From Tetrahymena elliotti 4EA (lineage: Eukaryota > Ciliophora > Oligohymenophorea > Hymenostomatida > Tetrahymenidae), in the NCBI GenBank assembly GCA_000231825.2, contig JH720294.1:2512654-2576653 (forward strand): a stretch of DNA of 64,000 nucleotides, given 5' to 3'. Below the pieces are notes generated by a model. It was given only the letters and a program-made list of their open reading frames with translations, was not told where the DNA came from and did not search any database. The translations under genes were made by a program, and so were the position numbers. Of this stretch, positions 51,327 to 64,000 are shown piece by piece. Each line of letters begins with the position of its first letter. The first letter of the stretch is position 1.

Positions 51327-53354
51327 CTATGAATCAATGCTGCTTGTTTAAATATTAAATTAAATGTGTTTTGACCTAAATAGGCCTAATATTTTGATTA
51401 ATTAGGATTAATTTATTAAAGTAAATAATAATTATTTCTTTTTTAACTTATTTTTCTCTTAATGAACTGACTGACTAAATCCTATATTAAGCATAGTATT
51501 TTTTATCTGTGTTCTATATAAATCTAATGTAAAAAAAACCACCGCCAAATCTGTTTTCATAAGTAAATATATACCAATGTTTTATTTTCTTCTTTCCTTT
51601 CTCTTCATTCAATTTAGCAATCTTTATTGAACTATTTCTTAATAAACCGTTTTTTCTACTACAAAATCTTATTATATATTTAAATATTTAATTTGGAAAG
51701 ACATTAGGTTCATATTGTATGATCAGCATCCTTATGTTTGATTTAATTAATCTCTTAAAAAGATTTAATAAGGTTAATTTGAAAGGAATTTTAATAGAAA
51801 AGAAATATTAATAACTCTGTACCTTCGCTCCTAAATCAAACAGAAATCTTTTATTATATTTAATTAGATGTAAAATATTTACGTAGGAGACATAACATTA
51901 TCTTACAATACCATCAACCAATAATTTACATATAATCTTTTTTACAAATTTAAATCTTTAAATGCCTTATAAATTCTTAATTACAATCAAAATAGATTAT
52001 TCAAAAAACCTTAAATTATATTTATTTTACCAACTAGAATAGATTAAATCATAGTAGACAGCTTTTAAATTTGAAATAGAAATATTTCCTTTATAACTTA
52101 AATTATTTTCTTTCTTCTTCTTTCCTTATAATTCCAGAAAATTTATCACTGAACAAATCAGAAAGAGCAGCAATAAAATAAATAAAAGAATAAACCTCAA
52201 GTCTTAATATAAGAATTACAAATATTTTATTCTTATATATAAAATAAATATCACTTTTCATTATTTTCTACTGTACTCGTTTGTAAAACCCTTTCAAGTA
52301 AACATTTTATCTTAGCCCAAGTATATCAAAACATTTTATTCATACTACTAAAATAAAGAAAAAAAGAATAAGCTTTATTTTCTTTCTAGCCAGAATACAT
52401 TCTTTATGAAAACCTTAAAAATTTGTAAAATGATAAACAAAATAAACATAAAATATTTAATTTAACATTTCAAATAATTTAATAATGGCTGAAAAAAACA
52501 AAAAAGTAAGAATTATCTTCTCTGTTTGCTGCTAGGATTATGTATGTATCTCATTTTATTTTTTTTTGAAAATTTTTAACTAAAAAAGAGATAATAAAAA
52601 TACAATATTTATCTATCAATTATTGCAAACTATTTTATTGCTTTAAAAAAATTTAAAGTTTGAACTATTTTCTATGCAGCATAGTTTCTTCCTCATTATA
52701 AAATAATAATTGTAAAAATAAAATGAAAAGCTTAACTTCTACCAAGTTTTCAAATTATTTTATTTTTATTTAATAAAAGTTAATGAAAGGATTAATTGAC
52801 TGTTTTTTTCTCAAATTTCTTTAAAATGTGATGATACCTTATTTAAAAAATAATACGTAATTGAGAAAATAAAACATAAAACAAATTATTAATGTAAATA
52901 GGGAAATAGATTTAGAGTTATAAAAGAAAATACATCATTTTTTAACAAACTTTTCAAATCATTTTATTAAAAACTATCAAAATTTATATCAAATTCTTTC
53001 ACAAATTCTTGTTATTAATATGATGGTAAGACAGTTTAACAAAAAATTAAGTAATTCACCTGATCATAAAAATAAATTTTAACTTATTGTAAGGAGATGG
53101 ATTTAGAATTATTAAAGATCAATCATTACATTACATGTTCATAAATATTTCAATAGATTTTATTTCTTGTCAAAATACTTAATAATTTGAATGACTTTCT
53201 TTCTTTCATGAATTTTAATAATAAAAGAAAATAAAATAACATTTGTCTGAATTATTTGAAATAATTTTTGCTTTTCGAAAAATTAATTACAAAAATGAAG
53301 AATAGAATATGCATGTATCGTTTTTAATATTAAATTTTTTAGTTGTTAATATTT
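51327..53354. other. Intergenic region, one doubtful ORF
   Basis: About 2 kb of A/T-rich DNA upstream of the pseudokinase gene and downstream of the dipeptidase, both on the minus strand. The only candidate is the plus-strand frame at 52485-52799. Otherwise nothing was recognised. Confidence 0.55.
52485..52799 (+). CDS. Doubtful short ORF, 104 residues (ciliate code)
   Basis: An ATG with a good A-rich leader begins MAEKNKK and stays open for 105 codons to the TGA at 52797. A perfect-looking donor (GTAAGA) follows the seventh codon, so this may be the first exon of something, but no downstream exon was identified. The remainder is hydrophobic and Phe-rich, as random T-rich DNA would give. It may be chance. 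Confidence 0.2.
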
Positions 53355-55346
53355 TCAATTCTATTTTAAGTGAGCATATGTGTCAGCAAGGACAGAGGCC
53401 ATACAGCAAATTAACTTCTTGGTGAAAGGAATATGTAAGAATTCGTTAGGACCATGAGCATTAGAACCAGGACCTAAAACACCAGTAATGATGAATTGAG
53501 ATTTAGGGAATAATCTGGATAAGGTACCCATAAGAGGAATAGTACCTCCCATACCTTACGACAAAGCTTCCTTTTAGTAGAAGGTCTTACTGGCATTTTG
53601 GATACTGTCAAGTAAGAATTACTCAGTTTTGGGGCAGTTCCAACCAGGCATGCAAACAATATTGTCAAGGGTGACTTCAGCTCCATAAGGAACGTTTTCA
53701 GTCAAAATCTTTTTAAGAGTAACCTTAGCTGTTTCAGCATCTAAAGTGGGAGGTAATCTAATTGAAATCTTAACAGTGGTTTCAGGTCTCAATACATTAC
53801 CAGCAGTGCTAGCAGCAGGTAATCCTTCAGCTCCGACAACACACAAAGAGGACTTCCATATCTATAATTTATAAAAGTAAATTTTAATAAATATATAAAC
53901 CAAAAATCTTTTATAAATATCTGGAATAGATTTTGAATAAAAGTTTTTTGTTATTTATTGGTTGCACTCGAATTCACGTATAAATAAAAGAAATATAAAA
54001 CAAAATAGATTTAGAATCTGTTCATTTCTTAGAAAATAATTACGTTATTAATGTAACCATTGAAGACGTTCTTAGTAACGTTTTAGACACCGTTAGCTAA
54101 GGGGAATCTTTAAAGAAGAGGTTCGCCCAATTGCTCAGCTACCTTCTAAGCTTCAGCATATCTGTCAGCAGGAATAATAACCTAATTAGGTTTAAAAATA
54201 GGTTTTATATTATATTTAATTAAAGAATTTTCAATAATTAATTAAATGTTAAGAAATTCTGATGAATCATGAGCATGGCACATCAGAAAATTATTAATTA
54301 ATTAACTAAATTATTATTTATAATAAAAAATATTTACTTAGAAGTCTTGGACCAATTCACCATTTTCCTCATTTTCAATTCTGCTGAGCAATTGTCTAAG
54401 GATTCTGAAACTGCTGGGAACAATACCAGAAGCATCACCACTGTGTACACCTTCATTTAAAACCTTAACCTTGAGAATAGCAGTCAAACATCCTATTTTT
54501 TATTTTATTTGTAGAAGATAAGAAATTAAAAACTTTTTAAATATCTTGGTTTTTATAAAATAATCTTAGTTTCACTCTCAATTCTTTTATTAATTAATTA
54601 AGTAATATTTCTAAAAAGTATTATAAACTCTTTACCTCTAAGGGAGGTAGTCATCCATAATTATTCGTAATTGAGAGAACCAGAATCTAAGCAGAAGACA
54701 ATAGCAGGTTCTCTGATTCTGTCTCTAAGCTTGTCCAAGTAGGGACCTAAGTGAGCTGAGCCAGATTCTTCATCACCTTCAACTAAAACGATACATCTGG
54801 GGTGAGGTAAACCCTATTCTTAGCAAATCTTGATAGCAGCTAAAGAACCGAAAATGCTATAACCATCATCAGCACCTCCTATAGATAATTTTTAATAATT
54901 TTTAATTTGCTAAAAATTAAACATTTAACTTTAAACTTTTTGAAAGAAAAAAAAATCATTTATTTACCTCTACCATAGAGTTTTTCTCCACGAACTACAG
55001 GCTTATCAAAGGCCAAACCTTCTAACCAGCCAGTGAAAGGGGGCTACTTGTCATAGTGACCATAGAAAAGAACAGTTTGAGTGTTCTCTGTGGTACCATC
55101 AACTTCGATGTAAATCAAAGGTGACTTGTCTTCATCTTTAATAAGCTCATACTTAGCTCCCTTAATGTCCTATTTCTTAGCCCAATCTAATAAATGATTA
55201 GCAGCCTTTTCAAGTAAACCGTTTTCGTTCCACTTAGGATCGAAAGCATGAGATTAGTTAGGAATTCTAATGTAGTCTTCCAAAACAGGTTGAATATCAT
55301 GATCCCACTTGTTGTTAACCCACTCTTCAGTCTTCTTATAATCCAT
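53355..55346 (-). CDS. M20-family metallo-dipeptidase, CNDP2/carnosinase-like
   Basis: Di-zinc or di-manganese exopeptidase cleaving small peptides. Five exons: 55346-54968, 54878-54636, 54492-54338, 54181-54044, 53861-53355. They give 473 residues with all phases correct (human CNDP2 has 475). Catalytic motifs are intact: FYGHYDKQP with metal His97 and catalytic Asp99, YGRGGADDGYS with bridging metal Asp130, EGDEESGS with general base Glu163 and metal Glu164, FCLDSGSL with the next metal Asp, and GSNAHGPNEFLHIPF near the C-terminus with the last metal His. The lid/dimerisation domain lies between, including NEGVHSGDASGIVPS with its conserved His. The start at 55346 matches the family's usual N-terminus and implies a cytosolic enzyme. 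An in-frame acceptor just upstream (AG before 55355) leaves open a longer, mitochondrially targeted form. The exons are GC-richer than neighbouring genes, suggesting good expression. Confidence 0.95.
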
Positions 55347-56107
55347 TTTGTATCTCTATAAAATTTAATTTCAGTATTAATTTATTAATTAATTAATAAT
55401 TAGCTAAAAGACAAGATATCTAATATTTTTTTAAAACTCTAAGAGCTTAAAAGAATATTCATCTAGAAAAGAATGTTTTGATAAATCTTTGCTAAGCTAT
55501 TTATATCCTCAAACTAAAACCAAGCGTGGTCCTTGTATAATGATATATTATTCATAGTATTCTTCTTTTCATCTTCCTAAACCACCTAATCTATAATGAG
55601 CAACATTGAATTTAATTTATCATTAAATTAAAGATTAGACAACAATTATTTTTATCAATAAAAACTACTTTTTATCATATAAAAAATTTAATTATTTCTA
55701 AAGGCTATTAATATTAACCAAACAAATTTCAAGATAAATTTTTGCTAAATAAATAAAATGGTCATATCAATAAAAACTCCAAATCATATTAAAAATTTAA
55801 TTATTTATAAAGATTATTATCAATAGCTATCAAACAAATTTAGCTATAAATCTTTACTTGATTGTTTAACAATATTTTCAAAAATTGAATAGTGCTTTTT
55901 TAAACAAATTAATAATTAAAAATAATAAATTTAAGATAACAGATATTTGATTTTTAAATAATATAGATGAGAATTAGCATTTTAATAATATAATTGAGAG
56001 ATATCTCAAAAATAATAAACTACTTCTGTAAAATTTTAATTTTTTTTTTTTTTGAAGTAAAATGTTTTTAAAATTATAAGATCCAATATATATAATATAA
56101 ACAGTTT
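55347..56107. other. Short intergenic region upstream of the dipeptidase
   Basis: About 760 bases of A/T-rich DNA. A consensus-like splice acceptor (TTTTATAG) lies at 55356-55363 on the minus strand, nine bases before the dipeptidase ATG. Apart from this nothing was seen. Confidence 0.5.
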
Positions 56108-59100
56108 TCAACCAATTTAGATATTAACTAATTAGGATTTGCTTTATATTCCTTATATATTTAAAGCAGGTAAGATATCTATCTTATCTGATTTATAAAA
56201 TTCAGGAACATAAATACATACCAATTATTTAACAATTCTTGGTATAAATTTTCCTACTCTTCTAATAGCAGAACGAACTGCTCTTCTCAACCTTCTTAAA
56301 AACAACATTCTTCTTTTAAAAAGACATACCTTTTTTAATCTGATTTTAATATATTAAATATAAATTGAAGCTTTCAGATTAAAGGCCTTAAATGTAGCAT
56401 CAACTACAAATGAAAGATTTTACTTTTTAAAAATGATTTTTATTAATATTTATTTATCAATTAAATTAAAAATAAATAATTTTACTTTTTCAATTAGCTA
56501 TATACGCAATAAAGCTTAAAGATCTACTGCAACTATTGTACCTTAAGCATATGCTCCAACTTCAGCAATCAGCACAAAAAGTGCTGCGCTTGCAACAAAA
56601 TCTGCATTAGCTGATACTCCAAAACCAGCGTTGATAGAAGTGCCTTAAATATCAATATAAGTATATATCTAAGCCCCAAATTAAAAGTTATAATTCAAAA
56701 CTAATGGAATTCCTATTGGTGTAGGAATGTAGTAAGGTTATTGGTATTTAGGGAATTTCTAATTTTCATCTATTAAAAAAATATTAGAAATTATTAAAAC
56801 TAAAAGATTGAATTAATTTTTACTGAACAAAATTTTTTTTTCTTATTTTATCTAGAATTTTGATGAAATCTTTGTGATCGCACTCTCAAAAAGCTTATGC
56901 ACATTACCAAGTTTAGAGATGACTTTGTTTAAGTTTGTCTTGAGAATTGTATTCCCTAAATTTAAAAACTTTAAAAATAATATAATTATGATGGTATTAT
57001 TTTAAAATATTATTTTAAGCTACTTTAGTTTTAAGTTCATCAATGGCTTATTTTTGTATGTTATCAACGATTTCTGATTTTAAATAATTCATCATATCAT
57101 TTTTGAAATCTTAGGTAATCATCTAAAATATATTTGAAAGATCAACTTAATTGAGAATATCTTTAAAATCCTTCTTTATATTGTTAAATTGACTTTCAAA
57201 TTAGCTGAAATTTAAAGCAACTTAAGGAATTTAATTGAATTGATTGGACAAATCATTAAAAGAATTTTAGACATCCTTGACTGCATCTACTGTTTTTCTA
57301 ACTGTCTATGTACCATTATTGATAAAATCTGAAATTCCATTGATGAAAGATTTGATTGGAAAATCTAAAAGATTTCCATCTTCTAAATTGGGTAAATTCA
57401 AAGATTTTAAAGATACATCATTAATGTCATCTGTCAAAATTTGGGCTTAATTTCCCATTTACTTCTTTACTGAATCAACAAAATTCTAATTAAAATTAAA
57501 TTTTACAAATTTATCAAAATGAATAAAGAATTAATTAATTAATTAACTACCTGTTGATTGAAATCAGCTGAAAGCATTTTTAGAGCTTAATCGGCTGATT
57601 CATTAATTTGTTTGTCAATTGTATCAACTGTGCCGAATACATTTTCAACTCCATCTAAGATTCTTTTAGTGGCTGTAGTAGAGAATTACAACGTTTTATT
57701 CTTCAAAGTTGTAATAGGTTCTTTAAATTGGAGTATTGTCTATTCAGTTATGTTTTAGAACATATTTGTTACATTAGCTATTTAGGTAGTTATTTATTGA
57801 TTGATAGTATTTGTTAATTATTCTATTTTTTTTGCAGCTATAGATTAAATGGGATCTAAATTAATTATCTGTTAAAATTCACTTTACATGCTTTCTAATT
57901 CTTTATAGCTTTCATTTATCTAATCTTATATATTTTATGGAATTTTTCTGAGTCTGAAAACAAATTTTTAAACTTTTATAAAAGTTATATTAATTTATGG
58001 TTTTATTTTATCAAATTCTAACAATAAATCATTGAAAGGTTTTTAAAGTTGGTTAGAAATTTGAGTAGAAATTTATTTGAACTCATTTGAAAATATGTTA
58101 AAGAAAGAGTTTTGTGCTAGTTAAATGATTTTTTTAGATGTCATTGAAGGTAATTTGTTTAGTTATTTAACTAACTTTGATGATTCAATATCCAAAAAAG
58201 CCAAAGCGTTTTTAGTGATAAGATCTTATTAGGTTTAGATAAAATTTCTTACTTTTTATTGGATTTAAGTACTTATTGAATTTTCAATAAGTTAATAAGA
58301 CTATTAAAGTTTTAGTTATAAAGCGTAAATAGTGCTGGATGCTTAAGTTAAATGTATATCTGCTGGATTTTTATAGATTTAAACAATCTTTTAATTCTAT
58401 TCATTTATCCTCTATTGAATTTAGGTAAGGTTGTTCTAAAAATTACTGATATAAGTTTATATAACTTATGAGGTTACATTCTAAATAGTATTAACTTATT
58501 CTAAAGTTTAGTTAAAAATCTCTCCATATTTCTTTTATTCATAAATAAAAGTTTTACTAAAAAATAACAAATTTAAAAAATAGTATCTGTTTTAATAAAC
58601 GATGATTTAAAGAAAATTAAAACATTCGTTTTTTTTACCATCTAAAGAATATTTATTGCGTCTACAAGCTATTCAGAAATTTAAGAAGTCATGTTAGAGG
58701 CGTATTGTTAAACATCATCTGTTTTATTCATTAATAGAATATTATTGTTATTTAAAATGAAGTTAATCTAATTTACTTAATATAGGATTAGATAATGCAG
58801 CGAACTATTATTTAGCAAGATTTATTTTTTCATTAATTTGAGAATTAACTTTGTTAACAATATCTATGACATTACTCTTTACCTTGCTGATCTTTTGAAA
58901 TTATGTAATAATATTTCATTTTTTCTAGTTTCAATATAAATGTATTTTTTACGATTAACAAAGAGTTCTTCTTTATCCAATTCACTTCATTTTTGAATTT
59001 CGTCAATGGGAAGTTTACTATTTTAATATATTTGTTAATAATTTCATTAAAGTTGTTTTTATCAATAAATAATTATTGAAATTAAAAGATTTACTTGTCT

Positions 59101-61346
59101 GTACTGGAGATACAGGAATGTTTAATCCTAAAAACTGTAGGAATACTTAGGTTTAGCATTCATCATTTGAGTTATTATTATTCTAAGAAGAGCACTAGAA
59201 AGCAATAAAAGACTTCATTTTTATTGTTAGAATACTTTTTGAAAATAATTCAACTTGTATACTATCTAATAGAGTGTTATTTTATGTCAGCATTCTTGTC
59301 TGTGGAGGGCTAAGGTTAACTTGTTCTATTTTAAATTAATACTGTAAAATTTGAAGCAAAAACCAAAATTTAGATATTACAATTAATCTCTATGAGAGGT
59401 TTTTCAGTTTGATTTTGTTTTAACTAATTGAGGTCTAGCTGCATATCACTTTTTTTAAGATCATCTAGAAATTTAAGGTATTCAGTCCAATTATAATTTA
59501 ACTTATTCATAAGATTGTAGACATTATTAATGTTTGTTCTTTCTTTGTATGTTGTTATGGTTTCGTTGATAAAAGTCACATTAAAAATCTATTTTATTGA
59601 TTAGTTCTTTAAAATTTCTTCAGTAGAATTATCCTTTTAGAAATAGCATTAACTATTAATTTTAAATTGATAATAAAAGAGTTTACATTTTAAAATTTTT
59701 GACCTGACTAAACATTTCCTTTAATTAAATATCCATCTTTGTTAAAAGTAATGTTACTATCTTATTGGATCTGAGATTGATAGTCTTAGTTAGTTGTCTA
59801 AGTAAATTGTTACACTAAAGTAACATCACCACTTTTAGATTTTATACTTTTCATGACTTTCATTTTATATTTGCCATTAACATTTTTTTGTGTGAAGTTA
59901 GTTTGCTTGATAAATTTCAATTTTCCTTCAGGGTCTACAACGTCATAATTAGATTTGACAATATTAGGTAGCAGAATTTAAAGAAAAGATGGGAGATTGA
60001 ATAAAAATGTCTCATTTACATTGATAGGAAAAGCAATGTCAACGATTTCTCCACCCTTAAAATTTTTTTGTGTTTTATTTCTTTTTTGAAACAATAAATT
60101 GAATAAATTTACCCTTGTAACATTAAATTATATTATTTCTGCTCTACTTGTGTCAATTTCCTCTTAAGGAAATGGTAAATCATCACTTTCTTAACCAGTG
60201 TCATTATCCGAACTTTAGTTTGGTTATTAATTTTAAGTAGAATCTATTTTTAAAAATTCAATTTAGTAAAATAAAATAATAAGAGAATAAAATTTTACCT
60301 TGTTAATTTTAGGTAGAAGTCTAGTTCGTGCTATTATTCAAATCTACGAAATTCCTAGCCCCACTTAATATCACAGTACTGCTTTGATTTCCCACTTCAT
60401 ACTGCTTGGTTTAATCAACAAATGCAAGTATTTAAATTTCTTTTTAATAAATAAAAAAAGAAAGGAATAAATTAAAATTCGCAACACGCAACTAATCTAA
60501 AAAGAAAAATTTCAAAAAAATGACTTACAATCCTGAGTTTTATTTTTGATGAGCATACTAAATAAATACTCAATAACAATTTATCTTTTAAATTGATTAG
60601 TATTATTATATTAAGAATTATGGGTGGTTATCAATTCAAGTTTATAGTTTTGCTATTTATCAGTGATAAATTTTCTTAAAACCACAAACTCACTTTTTTC
60701 TAATTCATCATCCTATTAATTAAAATTATTAAATTGTAAAGAGATATTAATAATTAAAATTTACTTCGCCAGGACTATTTTATTTTAAAGCAAAATATAT
60801 TGAAAGACCTATAGCTAATAAACAAGCACAAATTATGGTAAATATTACAGCATCCCTCTATTTGGTTTTCCTTTTTGTATCAGTCTGTGATTAGATTTCT
60901 ATTGATTTTTATTAAGACTTGACATCTTAAAGATCCTTTTGATTTTCTTTTTCTTCATTTTGAGGAGATTATTTATTTTCTTATTAATTATCAAGGGAAT
61001 CTATTTAATTCTGTTTAAAGTCTTTTTGAAAATCTTTTTCATTAGTTATTATGAAACTTTCATTTTTAGTTTTTATTTAAAGGTTATTGGTAGTATCCAA
61101 TCCTTAGATTCCAGTCAATGGTTATTACTCTTTAGATACTTATCTATTTAAATAAGAATGATTAGAGTCCGAATTAGAGAGAGAGACACCCTAATTAGCA
61201 AGTACTATTTTCTAAGAAATACCTCCTTCTTGTTAAGAATATTGTTAGGATGAATTATCAGAAGAAGTTTACTGTTACATAGACTGCAACTTCTGAACTT
61301 AGCATTCCTAGCTTTCTTATGTTTTTTCAAGCTTTGGAGATGACAT
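56108..61346 (-). CDS. Large type II single-pass membrane protein with a long ectodomain, function unknown
   Basis: Starts at the ATG at 61346. Resolved exons in phase: 61346-60765, 60712-60529, 60439-60299, 60243-60113, 60055-59687, 59633-59381, 59325-59095, 59017-58883. Further exons between 58880 and 56108 are coding but not fully resolved; the frame closes at a TGA at 56108-56110. Residues 1-165 are hydrophilic and Q/S/N-rich (presumed cytosolic), then a membrane helix (AVIFTIICACLLAIGLSIYF) within exon 1. The rest, over 1000 residues, is presumably extracellular or lumenal, with many N-glycosylation sequons (NVT, NET, NFT, NNT). It has long helical, amphipathic stretches near 57000-57500 and an Ala/Gly/Val-rich part near 56650 (INAGFGVSANADFVASAALF). 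The extreme C-terminus is very basic (LFLRRLRRAVRSAIRRVGKF). I do not recognise a domain. It resembles the many large putative transmembrane proteins of ciliates. Confidence 0.7.
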
Positions 61347-64000
61347 CTTATTTATTTTATTTATTAGTTTTTAATTTTTCTGTTTAAAAATATTTATAAT
61401 TTTAGTTTGGATTTATTTAATTTGTATTATTAACATTATTTACATTATATATAAATGATGCCATACTTTGAGAGATGATTGATAATTTATCATATTTTAT
61501 CAGTTATTTGATACTAAATTTTTAAGTAAATCAATTAGACTTTAATCAATTTATGGTGGTAAACTTAATCTTATACTTTTTTGAAATATATCATATGATT
61601 ATTATTATTCATTAAGTAATCTGATTTGATGATATTTATAAAAGACTATTTACAAATATAATCTGATTAAGTTTTCTATTCTTTATTAACATTTCCATTG
61701 AAAAATTAACTTGAAAGTTATGAAGATTTATTCTTCTAAAAACAATATTTTGAATTAAACTCTAAAACATTTTTGTAATAAAAATAACCAAAATGCTAAG
61801 TATAAACCCATATTTTGAAATCTGCAAAAAAAAATAATCTACTTTGTGAAAAAAATAATATTTAGACATTTAAAGTTTAGTTTCAATTTGAAGATGAAGA
61901 GGAAGTTTTGATTTTTTATTATTAAGCAAGCTGAATAATATTTTTAAATTTTACCCTTTTTCTCTTGGAATTACTTAAATCTGATGATTTGATAAGGTCT
62001 ATAAACATATTTTGATTAATCTAATATCTTCAATTTGCAAAAATATACTTTTGTGCTTTATTAATAGCAATGCTTATTTCATTTAAAAGTTTCTATTATT
62101 GGTAGGTAATACATACTGAAATAGTTTTTATTCAGAATTCTAACTGTTCCTCAATGTTGAAGAAACAGATTTTACTTTTAAATATTATTTAAAAGCTATT
62201 AAATTAAGATAGACTATTCATTCGATTTAAAGGTGCTTTTTAATCAAATCAATTAATCAACCAATCAAGCGCCTTTTCTAAATTTAAAGTTAGGTATGAA
62301 ATTAGTGGAAAAATAAATAGTTGATCTTTAGCCAAGAAAGGAAAAGAATTTTAGATTAATCATTTCTTATTAGGGATTAGATTTTGTAAGATCGAGACTT
62401 TTGAAGAAAAGTCTGTAAAGTGTTTAAAAAAAGAAGTTAACATTAATTACTCATGTATGTGTAAGAATCAATAAAATTCAAAAAAGTTCAAAAGCTAAAT
62501 AGAAAATTAGAAATTTGATAAATTACTAAATTTATGGATATTTTATCTACATATTAGTACTTTTATAAAATTTAAATATCTGAAGAAAGCTTGATTTTTG
62601 GAAGTAAGAAATCAACTTTTATTTGATATTTTCTATTTAATGTTTACATTTAAAAGATAGATCTAATTGAAGAAAGTCTGTAAAATTAAAAAAAAATTAA
62701 TTAGTATCTTTTGAGGAGTGTAAGATTCAAATTATAATCAGACAAAATATCAAAAAAGCTAGAAGAAAAATCTTAGGTTTAATTTGATGAAAAGACTCCA
62801 AATTAATCTTATTCAGAGAAGAAAAAAAAAAGAGAATAACATCAAAATAAAAAAAATGATTATTTTTGAACAATTATTAAATTAGCTTTTTATTTATCCA
62901 CATTAGCATATATGGAATCTAAATTTAAAAAAAATTATTTTTTTGTTCAAAGTATTTTCATTTTTAGATTGTTATTTTTTGGTTTTATTTCAGATTGATA
63001 CTAATATTATTAATAGGATTAATTAAACTTCTCTCATCTAAAATATTTATTTATTTTATTACAAATAAAGCAGCAGTACCAAAAATACATTTTTTTTCCC
63101 TCAACTTTAGAATTCGTTTTTGTAATGATTTTTTGATAAATACAATTTTTAAAACTAAATAAAATTCTTGCTTATTTAATCTGAGATTAATATAAATGAT
63201 AGCTTTTCAAGCTTACTTGATCATAAAAATAAATAATTTAAAAAAATCAGGACTCATAAAAATAAATTCTTTTAGAGATTTTAGTTTTAGTTGTTTTGAA
63301 AATATAAGATATTTATTTATTTTTATATTTTTACTTAAATAGATAAAACTCATAAATATAGATCGATTTATTATATAGTTAAAGGATCTCTCATAAAATA
63401 TTTCAAACAACATTAAAAAAAGAAACTTTTTAATATCAATTAAAAACCCTCTACCAAAAAAGTAAAAAAAAAGGTATTATTCTGGTAATTTAAATCTTAA
63501 AGCTGGAGTAAAATTTTATATATAATGAACAAAAGAATGCAGACATCTATCTTTTGATTTACTTATGAGGGTAGGGTGTTGGGGTTTTCTTCCAAAAATC
63601 TTAATTTTTCTTCTCGTTCTCTAAATTATATCTCCAGAGTAATCCTAATATCATTTTTTGATTAGATTCTTTATTAATTTGATACATGTGGAAGTCTTGA
63701 TATTTTTTTACCATTTTTAAACTATTTTTTAAAAATCACTCAAAAAGGTTTGTTTCAATTTTATCTTTTATTGCCTTTGAATTTTTAGCCATTTTCCAAA
63801 AAAGTTTTTGGCTTTCACAAATTAAATTTAATTCTTTCCTTATTTTTTGGTAAATTCAGTTAAACACTCAGCAAATCAAAGCGTAATTATGGTTTGCTTT
63901 TAGTTTGTTAAGAAATCACATTTTACAAATAAATGAAAGTTTTTAAAAAGGAAGAAATAAATTTTGTTAAAAATTAAGAGAGTAAACAGCTTTTATAGAA
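61347..64000. other. Intergenic region at the right edge
   Basis: About 2.65 kb of A/T-rich DNA upstream of the large membrane-protein gene. The first part presumably holds its promoter. The only candidate gene is the short minus-strand ORF at 63436-63714. No RNA gene or clear repeat was found. Confidence 0.5.
63436..63714 (-). CDS. Possible short gene, 92 residues (ciliate code)
   Basis: An ATG at 63714 opens 93 codons ending in TGA at 63436-63438. The first 50 residues look protein-like (MVKKYQDFHMYQINKESNQK, then LWRYNLENEKKNQDFWKKTP), and the DNA there is locally GC-richer (around 63570-63610) than any neighbouring intergenic DNA. The second half is hydrophobic and A/T-driven, and a donor-like GTAAAT follows codon 51, so the true gene may be spliced. 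No family was recognised. Confidence 0.35.

Noticed and set aside
1..64000. tRNA, rRNA, CRISPR arrays and transposase genes
   Set aside because: No tRNA B-box (GGTTCGAATCC-like), spaced direct repeats or transposase motif was found on either strand by eye; a covariance-model search would be needed to be certain about small RNAs.

Overview
The window reads as ciliate nuclear DNA, most likely Tetrahymena or a close relative. It is extremely AT-rich. Long conserved proteins read only if TAA and TAG encode glutamine and TGA is the sole stop. Genes are split by short AT-rich GT...AG introns, and intergenic DNA is almost pure A/T. No CRISPR array, operon, ribosome-binding site, tRNA or rRNA was found. 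All gene models below were built by hand with the ciliate code. Most have exon lengths and splice phases that add up exactly.

Layout. 1-6016 (-): a very large USP9X/USP24/USP34-type deubiquitinase, running off the left edge. 8029-12173 (-): translation factor eIF3c, 10 exons. 13778-14687 (+): a COMM-domain protein resembling COMMD10. 16332-19253 (+): a divergent actin-related protein, 10 exons. 19645-26140 (+): a 1975-residue protein with a degenerate histone-deacetylase-like region and C-terminal kelch-like segments. 27793-29150 (+): an RSPH1-like MORN-repeat protein of the ciliary radial spoke. 30418-33086 (+): a 522-residue coiled-coil protein, 15 exons. 34413-37621 (+): cytochrome c oxidase subunit 5b with a very long ciliate extension and a 1448-nt intron. 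39107-39736 (+): a small acidic Q-rich protein. 41593-43534 (-): a 485-residue Q-rich coiled-coil protein. 49113-51326 (-): an intronless pseudokinase joined through one membrane helix to a Cys-rich ectodomain. 53355-55346 (-): an M20 metallo-dipeptidase. About 56108-61346 (-): a large type II membrane protein. 61347-64000: AT-rich DNA with one doubtful short ORF.

These are independent single genes, not a pathway cluster. They cover protein turnover (deubiquitinase, COMMD, dipeptidase), translation (eIF3c), respiration (COX5B), cilia and cytoskeleton (RSPH1-like, coiled-coil proteins, actin-related protein) and the cell surface (two single-pass proteins). The most unusual items are the pseudokinase-TM-Cys-rich protein, the dead-HDAC-like/kelch protein, the repeat insertion inside eIF3c, and the oversized COX5B with its long structured intron.
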